From Nitrospira japonica (GTDB lineage Bacteria; Nitrospirota; Thermodesulfovibrionia; Thermodesulfovibrionales; SM23-35), in NCBI GenBank assembly GCA_020725385.1, contig DYFC01000020.1:1-33125 (forward strand): 33,125 nt of DNA, read 5' to 3'. The notes beneath the pieces are model-generated. The model saw only the letters and a program-made list of their open reading frames with translations, ran no database searches and was not told where the DNA came from. The position numbers were made by a program, and so were the translations under genes. The first letter of the stretch is position 1; every line of letters starts with the position of its first letter. Below, piece by piece: positions 15,921 to 23,689 of the stretch.

Positions 15921-17771
15921 TTACAGCTCTGAAATAGTCCTGTATAATTCAGGATATTCATCTTTTGCAAGAGCGGATTCTTTTTTCAGTAGTCTCAAAG
16001 CTTCAGGAATATATTTTAAGAAATATTTCTTGCCTTTTACCATTGATAAATACCCGTAAGCTCCTAATGCCTGCATATGACGTTGTAAACGACAGTAGAT
16101 AACGGTGCCGGCTAAAAATTGGCCTGTTTGTCCGATATAATAATCCAGTAAATAATCTCTAATATTTTCATTAAGCCTGTAATATGGATCCCATAGAATC
16201 GAGGCAAGATCATAGGCTGGAGGACCAATCCTCGCTCCCTGATAATCTATAATTCCCGGAAAATTACTGCTCAATATCATGATATTCTGGGATTGAAAAT
16301 CACGATGAATAACTGTTTTGGGGAATGAATTAACTTTTAAAGCAAGTCTATGGAAATCTTCTTCAAGTGCTTGCAAATTTTTAATCTTTATTTTCATAAT
16401 TCCAGTCAAAAATCTTTCATAAAAATAATCCGTTTCCCATCTTAGATAGTCATAATCAAAAATTCTATGCTGGAGTGTAGGACATTCTGAAACATGTCCG
16501 GTAACGGTTGTATGTATTGAAATAAGGACATCAATAACTTTCTTATATATTTCTCTAATTGCTTCCTCATTTCGTGGACATTTTAGCCAGTTATACAAAG
16601 AGCAGTCTCCAAAATCTTCGAAATAAGCTGTCTTATTGGCAAAGTCTGCTCTAATTAATTCCGGAACAGGGACAGCATATTTTCTAAAGAATTCTGTATA
16701 TTCGATATGTCGTTGAAAATCCCGGTCATGATTTTTACATTTCATAAGTACAAATGACTTTTCTCCTTCTTTGATTCTGTAATATTGTCTGTCCGATCCG
16801 CCGGTACCTATCAATACCGGATTATTGTCCAGGAATAATTCCGGGATTTCTGTTGCTTTTAAGTCTATCTTAAACCCCGGCCCGATAATGCAATTTTCAT
16901 AATACGGCAAATAAAAATCAGCATCAGGAAGTACAATACAATTTTTCAAGCACATTTGCCGGACATGGAAATTTTCAAGGATTTTTTGTGGAGTTTCAAT
17001 AACTATGTATCCATTTAATTTTAGTTTGTCACAAGTACCAATTTTGGCGTTAATAAAAACCATTTCTCCAATTTTTTTAAGTTCCTCTATTATTGTTTTT
17101 GTATATAAAGCAGGGGTGCCGATATCATTCCATGAGCATCCTGTCACATCGTAGGTATTTATCCTGTATCCTGCTGAGATTATTTTTTCCCATGTATAAA
17201 CTATACTTGATACACCATCGGGAATGAATTTTAGTATATCCGGTGAATAAACAGAAATCCCTGTAAAAGCTACAAGACGTGAACCCGGTGGACAAGAAAG
17301 AGAGCCCATCCTTTTAATACTGCATAATAAGCCATTATTATCGATGACGAGATTGTTGAATTCGGGATGATTATGTACAGCAAGAGTTGCGATATTGCCA
17401 GAGGAAAGATGAAATTCTATGAATTTTTTCAAATCAATATCTGAATAAATATCAGAGTTGTGAACTAAAAAAGCACCATCTTTTAGAAATTCTTCTGCAT
17501 TCTTCAATGCTCCGCCGGTTCCGAGAACAGGATTTTCCGGGAAAAGGCTGATTGAACTAAAGCCGGATCTTTTTATCCATTCTTCAATAGATTCTTTTTT
17601 GTAATGCAGATTAATACCGGTTTTATTTACAGGAAGGTCTAAAATTTTCTCGAGTATTGACTGCAAAACGGGTTTTCCGAGAATCGGGAGCAATGGCTTG
17701 GGAATATAATTTGTTATTGGTGCGAGTCGTTCACCGAGTCCCGCAGCAAGAATAAAAGCCGAGAGTTTCAT
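15921..17771 (-). CDS. Fused MurNAc-1-P uridylyltransferase-like / anomeric sugar kinase-like protein (MurU-AmgK type)
   Basis: 616 residues with two enzyme domains. Residues 1 to about 230 form a sugar-1-phosphate nucleotidyltransferase, with the signature AFILAAGLGERLAPITNYIPKPL at the N terminus and a C-terminal GCSWNDIGTPALY. Residues about 300-616 form an APH-type kinase, with a GTGGSDRQYYRI nucleotide loop, the catalytic HRDFQSQN and the metal-binding IDYQGARIGPPAYDL, the latter like AmgK. A linker of about 60 residues lies between. AmgK phosphorylates MurNAc or GlcNAc at C1 and MurU makes UDP-MurNAc, recycling cell wall past fosfomycin-sensitive MurA. Its start overlaps the DUF1343 muramidase stop by four bases, which fits that role. 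Another sugar-activation function is possible. Confidence 0.8.
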   Translation of the reverse strand: MKLSAFILAAGLGERLAPITNYIPKPLLPILGKPVLQSILEKILDLPVNKTGINLHYKKESIEEWIKRSGFSSISLFPENPVLGTGGALKNAEEFLKDGAFLVHNSDIYSDIDLKKFIEFHLSSGNIATLAVHNHPEFNNLVIDNNGLLCSIKRMGSLSCPPGSRLVAFTGISVYSPDILKFIPDGVSSIVYTWEKIISAGYRINTYDVTGCSWNDIGTPALYTKTIIEELKKIGEMVFINAKIGTCDKLKLNGYIVIETPQKILENFHVRQMCLKNCIVLPDADFYLPYYENCIIGPGFKIDLKATEIPELFLDNNPVLIGTGGSDRQYYRIKEGEKSFVLMKCKNHDRDFQRHIEYTEFFRKYAVPVPELIRADFANKTAYFEDFGDCSLYNWLKCPRNEEAIREIYKKVIDVLISIHTTVTGHVSECPTLQHRIFDYDYLRWETDYFYERFLTGIMKIKIKNLQALEEDFHRLALKVNSFPKTVIHRDFQSQNIMILSSNFPGIIDYQGARIGPPAYDLASILWDPYYRLNENIRDYLLDYYIGQTGQFLAGTVIYCRLQRHMQALGAYGYLSMVKGKKYFLKYIPEALRLLKKESALAKDEYPELYRTISEL

Positions 17772-18985
17772 TTATATAATAAATATTTTTTACGGTATTT
17801 CTTGTTAAAATCCAAACATTCTTCCAGCCACCATTCTTCCATATCTTTGAGATTCATGCCTGTTTCAATTTCATTTCTAAGTCTGTCTGTTCCGGCAAGA
17901 ATATCAACTGGCAATTTAATGTATTCATATTCATATGGTGGCCTCTTCCATGAAAACTCTTTTGGATAAAGATCATATATTGTTTTTAGAATAGCGACCC
18001 CTGTCCTGAAAGGTTTGAATTTCTCTCTGTTAGTAACATGAATTTGTGCACCCCCGCATAGTTTGCCGGCATATTTATGAAATGCGGGTTCAAAGTACAT
18101 GGGTCTAAAAACAACTCCCGGAAGAGGTAGTTCTTTCAAATGTCCGGCCAGAGTATCCGGATCAATAAAGGGAGCACCAAATATTTCAAAAGGTCTTGTG
18201 GTTCCTCTACCTTCACTGATATTTGTTCCTTCAAGCAGGCACATTCCAGGATATACTAAAGCAGTATCCGGTGTAGGCATATTCGGAGAAGGAGGAACCC
18301 ATTTTAATCCGGTTTCATTGAACCATATATTCCTTTTCCAGTTTTTAACAGGAATAATATATAAATCAAGGTCAGGATAAAATTCATTTCTTAAATAATT
18401 TGCTATTTCACCGATAGTCATTCCATGACGAACCGGTAAAGGCTTGAGCCCTACAAAAGAAGCATATTCAGATTTAAGAACATTACCTTCTATTATATGA
18501 CCGCCGATGGGATTTGGCCTGTCGAGGACTACCACGGCTTTATTTATCCGGTTGCATGATTGTAAACACAAATCCATTGTCCAGATAAATGTATAATAAC
18601 GCGAGCCAATATCCTGAAGATCGATTATAAGCACATTTATATTGCTTAGCATCGAAGGAGTAGGTTGACGAACATCTCCATAAAGACTGTAAACCGGCAA
18701 TCCGGTCTTCTTGTCTATGAAACCCTGCCATTCTATCATATTGTCCTGTGTTTCACCATGAATACCGTGTTGAGGTCCAAACAAGGCTGTTATATTAAAG
18801 TTCCTGGATTTCAGGCATATCTCAATAGCGTGATTTAAATTTCTGTTTACAGAGGCAGGATGAATAAGCAAGCCGGCATCTGTTCCTTTTAGATTTTTAG
18901 GCCACTCCTTCTCTATAATATCGAGTCCTGTATAAACCGATTTATGTTTTATTTGCCTTTTCAATCTGTTTAACCCAATGCTCAA
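17768..18985 (-). CDS. DUF1343 protein, NamZ-like exo-beta-N-acetylmuramidase (GH171)
   Basis: The characterised relative, B. subtilis NamZ (YbbC), cuts MurNAc from non-reducing ends of peptidoglycan fragments. The 405-residue protein has the family segments TALFGPQHGIHGE, GLPVYSLYGDVRQPT, QDIGSRYYTFIWTM, LDRPNPIGG, LPVRHGMTIGE, PSPNMPT and LEGTNISEGRGTTRPFE. Two points are odd. There is no signal peptide, so it is probably cytoplasmic, unlike NamZ. It also has Gln in FGPQHG where, as I recall, B. subtilis NamZ has Glu (FAPEHG). The start appears to be TTG at 18985 with a weak ribosome site, so the first residues are uncertain. The ATGA overlap with the MurU-AmgK type gene suggests freed MurNAc is recycled directly. 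Confidence 0.85.
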   Translation of the reverse strand: MSIGLNRLKRQIKHKSVYTGLDIIEKEWPKNLKGTDAGLLIHPASVNRNLNHAIEICLKSRNFNITALFGPQHGIHGETQDNMIEWQGFIDKKTGLPVYSLYGDVRQPTPSMLSNINVLIIDLQDIGSRYYTFIWTMDLCLQSCNRINKAVVVLDRPNPIGGHIIEGNVLKSEYASFVGLKPLPVRHGMTIGEIANYLRNEFYPDLDLYIIPVKNWKRNIWFNETGLKWVPPSPNMPTPDTALVYPGMCLLEGTNISEGRGTTRPFEIFGAPFIDPDTLAGHLKELPLPGVVFRPMYFEPAFHKYAGKLCGGAQIHVTNREKFKPFRTGVAILKTIYDLYPKEFSWKRPPYEYEYIKLPVDILAGTDRLRNEIETGMNLKDMEEWWLEECLDFNKKYRKKYLLYK

Positions 18986-19218
18986 GTTTTCAGTGTTTCA
19001 TTTTATAAAATAATTATTAGAAAAATAACTCGTCTTATTCCTACTGAACTTTGGGTATATTATACTTTAAAAAGGCACTAAAAAATAAAACAGAATTTAT
19101 TAATTCAAAATTAATGTCACAAGTTATATAATCCTGATCTAGAATCTCCAACTGCATTTTTTGAATAAATTGTTTAGGACCTTCGCGTAATCGAGTGGGT
19201 AATACCGATAATAAATTA

Positions 19219-19250
19219 TGTCATTCCCCGACTTGATCGGGGAATCCAGA
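19219..19250 (+). repeat. Palindromic intergenic repeat, copy 2
   Basis: Arms ATTCCCCGA (19223-19231) and TCGGGGAAT (19237-19245) pair perfectly around CTTGA, with TGTC and CCAGA ends. It is identical over all 32 bases to the reverse complement of 21086-21117. Confidence 0.9.
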
Positions 19251-19315
19251 AATTTTCTTGTCAGTTTTATTTGCTTACACATGCAGGTTTTGAGAAAGAT
19301 TCCCATTTTATTTAT

Positions 19316-19348
19316 ACTGGATTATTCGGTCAAGGCGGATAATGACAA
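19316..19348 (-). repeat. Palindromic intergenic repeat, copy 3 (diverged, opposite orientation)
   Basis: Reads CTGGATTATTCGG, TCAAG, GCGGATAATGACA on the plus strand, i.e. the family in reverse orientation with imperfect arms. With copy 2 it makes a 129-bp unit bounded by TGTCAT and ATGACA. Confidence 0.75.
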
Positions 19349-19525
19349 ATAGAAGATTAACCCTTTTGGATATTTCCACCTCCTGCCATTTTCTTTTATC
19401 CTTATTACAAGTCAGTTTGGAGTTTATTTTCATCATTTTTACCCATTCACTTTCACGATGAGCCATTATTTATAAATGTATCATAAAAAATACCGAGTAA
19501 AATAAAAAATTGTTTTTAATAATTT

Positions 19526-20917
19526 TTAGGTAATTTTATTAAGAATTTCTGTAATAGATTTTCTTACTCTTAATAATACTTCTAACCAATCGCCTCTTGT
19601 TTTTTGTTCAAAAAGAATCATGTTTGGATACCAGAAAGAACGGTTTCCATTTCTCTCAAGCCATCTCCAGTCAGGAGGTGTATGAAGTAATGTCCATGTT
19701 GGCTTTCCGAGTGCTCCAGCAAGATGAGCTACTGAAGTATCTACTGATATAACAAGATCAAGATTTTCAATAAAAGCAGCAGTATCTGCAAAGTCATTTA
19801 TCTGGTGTGTAAAATCAATTATCTTTAAATCGTTCAGAAAATTCTTTAGTTTCTCAACAGCGAAACCTTTTTGAAGACTAAAAATACTTAATTTTTCAAT
19901 TTCAGATAGTATTTTAAGGTGTTCTATGGGAATTGAACGAATATTATCCCAGGGTGTTTGTGGACTTCCTGACCATACAAGCCCTATATTTAAAACCGAT
20001 TTATAGTTTGAAATTTTTTTGCTCCAAATTTTAATTAAATCGGGTGGTGCTGAAAGGTATGGAGTAGTTGCCGGGATGTTTTCTTTTTTTGTTCCAAGTA
20101 TTAAGGGCATATCTAATAAAGGGAACTGAAAATCAAAATGTGGCAGTAATTTTAAATCTTCATAGGAGAATGTTTTATTTAAGCCTTTTATATTTTGAAA
20201 AAGTCTTACTAATTCTTTTTGGCAGTATAGGATTATTTTAAATCCTCTATTGACAAGGAAAGGGATGTAACGTGCAAATTGTATTGCATCTCCAAATCCC
20301 CATTCAGTATATAGCAATAATGTTTTATCTTTTATATCTGAACCATCCCAATATGGTTGTGAGAAAGCATATCTTGTTAATTTGTTTGACTCACAAATTT
20401 CTTTCCAGCCTTCCTCAAAATTATTTTCATATAGAAGTTTATTCCCTAAATCCATTTTTGTATCAGAAAGATTTTTTACTGCTTCTTTATAATTTGGATT
20501 ATTAATTAATGCATTTGCATAGCTTAAAATTGCTTCATTAAGTAATCCTTTACTTCTATATGTATTTCCAAGATGAAAGTAAATTTCTGGTTCATTTTGC
20601 TTTATTTGGAGTGCTTTTAGGTAGTATGATATAGCTTCTTCAAAATCTCCTTTTTGATGCGCTGCATACCCTAAATTATAATAAGCGACCCAATTAGACG
20701 GATCTAGATCAATAATTTTTTTTAAATAATATGAATAAAATGATAGGTCTCCTTTATAATGATAAACAAGACTGAGTGCAAAAAGAACATTTAAGTCTTT
20801 AGGATTTGTTTCATAAATTTTATTTAAAATATTCTCTGCATTTAAAATATCGCCATCTTGAAGCAATGTAAGTGCCTTTTTAATTTCTATTTCCATAATT
20901 TGTTGGTTCTTCTCCAA
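19526..20917 (-). CDS. TPR-repeat protein with C-terminal glycosyltransferase (GT9/OGT-like) domain
   Basis: 463 residues. Residues about 1-165 are tetratricopeptide repeats, including the clear units WVAYYNLGYAAHQKGDFEEAISYYLKAL and PEIYFHLGNTYRSKGLLNEAILSYANAL (each about 34 residues). Residues about 190-463 form a GT-B-like domain with LYTEWGFGDAIQFARY, GLVWSGSPQT, VISVDTSVAHLAGALGKPTW and PDWRWLERNG, the pattern of TPR-linked transferases in polysaccharide and flagellin-glycosylation loci. Donor and acceptor are unknown. The gene is flanked on both sides by inverted palindromic repeats (19219-19348 and 21040-21117) and faces away from the neighbouring glycosyltransferase at 21349. Confidence 0.82.
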   Translation of the reverse strand: MEKNQQIMEIEIKKALTLLQDGDILNAENILNKIYETNPKDLNVLFALSLVYHYKGDLSFYSYYLKKIIDLDPSNWVAYYNLGYAAHQKGDFEEAISYYLKALQIKQNEPEIYFHLGNTYRSKGLLNEAILSYANALINNPNYKEAVKNLSDTKMDLGNKLLYENNFEEGWKEICESNKLTRYAFSQPYWDGSDIKDKTLLLYTEWGFGDAIQFARYIPFLVNRGFKIILYCQKELVRLFQNIKGLNKTFSYEDLKLLPHFDFQFPLLDMPLILGTKKENIPATTPYLSAPPDLIKIWSKKISNYKSVLNIGLVWSGSPQTPWDNIRSIPIEHLKILSEIEKLSIFSLQKGFAVEKLKNFLNDLKIIDFTHQINDFADTAAFIENLDLVISVDTSVAHLAGALGKPTWTLLHTPPDWRWLERNGNRSFWYPNMILFEQKTRGDWLEVLLRVRKSITEILNKIT

Positions 20918-21022
20918 TTTAGTTGCTTAAAAACTCTCTTTTGCCATTCTAGTGAGAACCTTGTTTATCATTCCTGCCTCCCTTTTTCACGCTGGCAGAT
21001 TCAAGCAGAAATCCATTTTTTT

Positions 21023-21050
21023 CTTTGTCATACCACCTTTGTCATACCAC
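21023..21050 (+). repeat. Perfect 14-bp tandem duplication
   Basis: CTTTGTCATACCAC occurs at 21023-21036 and again at 21037-21050. The second copy is the left arm of the palindromic repeat at 21040, so the duplication affects one end of that element. Confidence 0.85.
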
Positions 21051-21071
21051 AACTTGATTGTGGTATCCAGT
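21040..21071 (+). repeat. Palindromic intergenic repeat, copy 4
   Basis: Arms ATACCACAA (21044-21052) and TTGTGGTAT (21058-21066) pair perfectly around CTTGA, with TGTC and CCAG ends. The arm sequence differs from copies 1 and 2, but pairing is kept. Confidence 0.88.
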
Positions 21072-21085
21072 TATAAGCCTTAATT

Positions 21086-21117
21086 TCTGGATTCCCCGAT
21101 CAAGTCGGGGAATGACA
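21086..21117 (-). repeat. Palindromic intergenic repeat, copy 5 (opposite orientation)
   Basis: Arms ATTCCCCGA and TCGGGGAAT around TCAAG, the reverse complement of CTTGA. The whole 32 bp is the exact reverse complement of copy 2 at 19219-19250, on the other side of the TPR-glycosyltransferase gene. Confidence 0.9.
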
Positions 21118-21348
21118 GTTTGTCTACTTATTAAGTAATTTTATGAGAGAAAACCCAATATAGCTGATTTTATTATTATATCATGGGCATGAAAATCAGA
21201 AATAAATAAAATAATCGTGATTTAATCTTGAAGAAATATTGAATTAAAGTTGGCTTTTTTATGTTTATAATATAATTTGTTTACACCTTAATATATTGAA
21301 GTCAGGAGTTTTAAAATGATATATTAAAAATAAAAAGGAAAATTCTGT

Positions 21349-22332
21349 ATGAACATCTTGTTTGCTCAGGCTGATTTTGGCGGGTGTGGTTTTTATCGTA
21401 TTTTACAACCCGCGGCTTATCTCCAGTTTGTCTTGCATCATAATACAAAAGTTATATTCAGGTATAAAAGTGAAAACCTTCTCAATTATGATTTGATAGT
21501 TCTTCAGAGACAGAATCACAATGGTATTGTTGAAGCAATAAAATTTCTACAGTCATATAACAAAAAAATAATTTATGAACTTGATGATGATCTCTGGAAT
21601 GTGGATGATTGTAATATAAGCAAACCATACTGGACGCCTGAAAAAGTCTCGAATGCAGAAGCTATAATGAGAGCTTGCGACGCTATTACGACTTCGACAG
21701 AACCTTTAGCAAAAATATTGAGACAATTTAACGATAAAGTTTATGTCATACCGAATTATATACCTGAAATTACACCTATCGAGAAATTCAGTAGTCCGAT
21801 AAGGATTGGCTGGTCAGGAAGCATTTCGCATAAAGTGGATTTTACTGATGAGATTATTGCTGCCTTGAAAGATATTAAGAAAAAATACAGAGAAAAAGTT
21901 GAACTTGTTTTCTGTGGATGGATTCCGGATAAACTTGTTGGTTATGTAACTTTTTTTGAGCCTGTGCCTCCAATGCAATATCTGTATTTTCTTAATGAAC
22001 TTCGCCTCCATATCGGGATCATGCCGTGTGTTGATATTAAATTCAATGAATCCAAGTCAAACCTGAAATTTCTTGAATACGGGATAACAAAAACAGCCTC
22101 TGTAGCTTCACCTATTTATCCTTATAAAAATACGATTACCGCAGAAACAGGTATTCTTCTTAAAGATAACAGTTATGAAGAGTGGTTTAATGCAATTGAT
22201 AAATTAATACAGGATGAGTCATATAGACAATTTCTTGCAAATAATGCATATAATTTTGTGAGGGAAAATTTTCTGATAATGAATAATATTATGAAGTTCG
22301 AAAAAGTATATCAGGAAATATTGAATATGTAA
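21349..22332 (+). CDS. Glycosyltransferase (GT4-like, GT-B fold)
   Basis: 327 residues. The N-terminal half includes FAQADFGGCGFYRILQPAAYL and the acidic YELDDDLWNVDD (about 79-90), found in a group of bacterial glycosyltransferases of family 1/4 type. The segment ACDAITTSTEPLAKIL followed by VYVIPNYIPE and RIGWSGSISHKVDF marks the start of the second Rossmann domain, and the C terminus has SNLKFLEYGITKTASVASPI, a donor-site helix pattern. Acceptor and sugar are unknown. AAAGGA lies upstream of the ATG. It heads a plus-strand run with the response regulator and the VanZ-like gene, as in surface-polysaccharide loci. Confidence 0.8.
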   Translation: MNILFAQADFGGCGFYRILQPAAYLQFVLHHNTKVIFRYKSENLLNYDLIVLQRQNHNGIVEAIKFLQSYNKKIIYELDDDLWNVDDCNISKPYWTPEKVSNAEAIMRACDAITTSTEPLAKILRQFNDKVYVIPNYIPEITPIEKFSSPIRIGWSGSISHKVDFTDEIIAALKDIKKKYREKVELVFCGWIPDKLVGYVTFFEPVPPMQYLYFLNELRLHIGIMPCVDIKFNESKSNLKFLEYGITKTASVASPIYPYKNTITAETGILLKDNSYEEWFNAIDKLIQDESYRQFLANNAYNFVRENFLIMNNIMKFEKVYQEILNM

Positions 22333-22418
22333 AAGCCGGGTGTTAAGTGAAATATTATGGATTCCTCTCAGGAGGATAGAGATTTTTTACAAAAATTAAT
22401 TGTTAGTGCAGGAGTTTT

Positions 22419-23066
22419 ATGGGTTTAAGGATTGCAATTGGTTTTTCTAATTTTCTTTTTAGTGAAGGTTTAAAAAAGCTTATTGAAGAAGAGACGGATT
22501 CAATAGTAGTCGGTATATTCCATACTGTCAATGATTCAATGTCGGATTTAAAGGAAATTCTAAAACTTAATCCTGATTTGATAATTGCTGATTTAAATTT
22601 GAAGTATAACTATATTCCGGGATTTCCTGAAGAGTTAATAGCAAATGAAAGTCCAAAACTTCTTCTTGTTGGAGATAAGGATATGTGGTTTTTATCCGAC
22701 AGGAATATGAAAGAACTAATAACAAGAGGAATTGTTGGTATTCTTCCTACAGGAACAGATATTAATCTTCTCAGAAAAGCTCTAAAATCATTGGAAGATG
22801 GAGAACTATGGATAGACAGACATACATTGTTAAAATTATTTTCTGCAATGAAGGAACAAAACAAACATATAACTTTAGCTAAAAGAGAAAGAGAAATTGT
22901 TTTTCATATTTGTAGGGGTTACAGAAATAAAGAAATTGCTCAAAAACTTAATATTAGCGAACAAACAGTAAAATCACACTGTAACAGGATTTACAGAAAA
23001 TTAGGGGTTTCTGACAGGTTGCAACTTGCTTTATATTCGTATAAATTCTGGCCTAATAACATATAA
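22419..23066 (+). CDS. LuxR-type response regulator with atypical receiver domain
   Basis: 215 residues: receiver-like domain (about 1-130) and a C-terminal LuxR/NarL helix-turn-helix (about 150-210: LAKREREIVFHICRGYRNKEIAQKLNISEQTVKSH and KLGVSDR). Asp58 in IIADLNL matches the phospho-acceptor. The acidic pair that normally follows strand 1 is replaced (AIGFSN), and the conserved lysine region reads GILPTGT without lysine. Metal-dependent phosphorylation is therefore doubtful, and it may respond to a ligand or act constitutively. No histidine kinase gene is adjacent. AGGAG is well placed before the ATG. It probably controls nearby surface-polysaccharide genes, but the target is unknown. Confidence 0.88.
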   Translation: MGLRIAIGFSNFLFSEGLKKLIEEETDSIVVGIFHTVNDSMSDLKEILKLNPDLIIADLNLKYNYIPGFPEELIANESPKLLLVGDKDMWFLSDRNMKELITRGIVGILPTGTDINLLRKALKSLEDGELWIDRHTLLKLFSAMKEQNKHITLAKREREIVFHICRGYRNKEIAQKLNISEQTVKSHCNRIYRKLGVSDRLQLALYSYKFWPNNI

Positions 23067-23137
23067 CAACCTTTGTTATAAGAGAATTTTTCCTCATCTG
23101 TATTATTTATATTAGATTTAAGCGTAAATAAGAAAAT

Positions 23138-23632
23138 ATGAAAAAGTTTATAAATTACTGGCTTCCACCAATTATGTGGATGATTATAATTTTCCCATGG
23201 AATAAAGCCTTGACTTCTGAAAATACCTCTTATTTTTTATATCCTATTATCCATTTTTTATTTCCCCACGCTGATAAAATTTTTATAGAAGATGTTCATA
23301 AGTTCATAAGAAAATTCATGCATTTCCTTGATTATGCTTTTCTTGCATTTCTTTTGCTCAGAGCATTCAAAGGTGAAAACAAAATAATAAAACTGGAATA
23401 TCTTTTATATGCAGGTTTAATCTCGGTTGGTTATGGTATGCTTGATGAAATAATACAGGCTTTTATTCCGAGCAGGACAGGTTCAATATATGATTGGTTT
23501 GTGGATTCAGCGGGCACGATTTCTTCATTAGGAATTACATATTTAATAAAACGAAATAAAGTTAACCCTGAAAATATGGACATTCCTAATATAAAGAAAA
23601 ACATTGACAGTCAAGAGTTAATAGATAAATGA
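23138..23632 (+). CDS. VanZ-family membrane protein
   Basis: 164 residues. About four hydrophobic segments: near 8-22, a weak one near 33-43, 62-80 and 90-108, with a last one near 124-138. The VanZ signature is present: RKFMHFLDYAFLAFLLLRAF, then YGMLDEIIQAFIPSRTGSIYDWFVDSAGT. VanZ-like proteins occur in teicoplanin resistance and, more widely, in exopolysaccharide loci; their biochemical role is not established. It is 71 bp downstream of the LuxR-type regulator on the same strand and converges with the giant gene at 23690. The ribosome site is weak. Confidence 0.85.
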   Translation: MKKFINYWLPPIMWMIIIFPWNKALTSENTSYFLYPIIHFLFPHADKIFIEDVHKFIRKFMHFLDYAFLAFLLLRAFKGENKIIKLEYLLYAGLISVGYGMLDEIIQAFIPSRTGSIYDWFVDSAGTISSLGITYLIKRNKVNPENMDIPNIKKNIDSQELIDK

Positions 23633-23689
23633 CTATATATGAGAATTAAAATTAAATGCCGCCCGAACAATTGAATGCCCGTGATATTT

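Larger units (their letters stand above)
18986..19525. other. 540-bp intergenic region carrying an inverted pair of palindromic repeats
   Basis: Separates the muramidase gene from the TPR-glycosyltransferase gene, both on the minus strand. It is AT-rich with no convincing ORF or RNA gene. The only structure I see is the repeat pair at 19219-19250 and 19316-19348. Confidence 0.6.
20918..21348. other. 431-bp divergent intergenic region with repeats
   Basis: Lies between the divergent TPR-glycosyltransferase (-) and glycosyltransferase (+) genes, so promoters for both should be here. It holds a 14-bp tandem duplication (21023-21050) and two palindromic repeats (21040-21071, 21086-21117). Two overlapping TATAAT boxes at 21266-21276 are possible -10 elements for the plus-strand gene, but no well-spaced -35 box is seen. 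Confidence 0.5.

Noticed and set aside
19219..19348. Inverted repeat pair as an insertion sequence or MITE
   Set aside because: No transposase and no clear target-site duplication; treated as a repeat pair instead.
18986..19525. tRNA or other RNA gene in the long intergenic gap
   Set aside because: No cloverleaf-like arms or conserved T-loop sequence found by eye.
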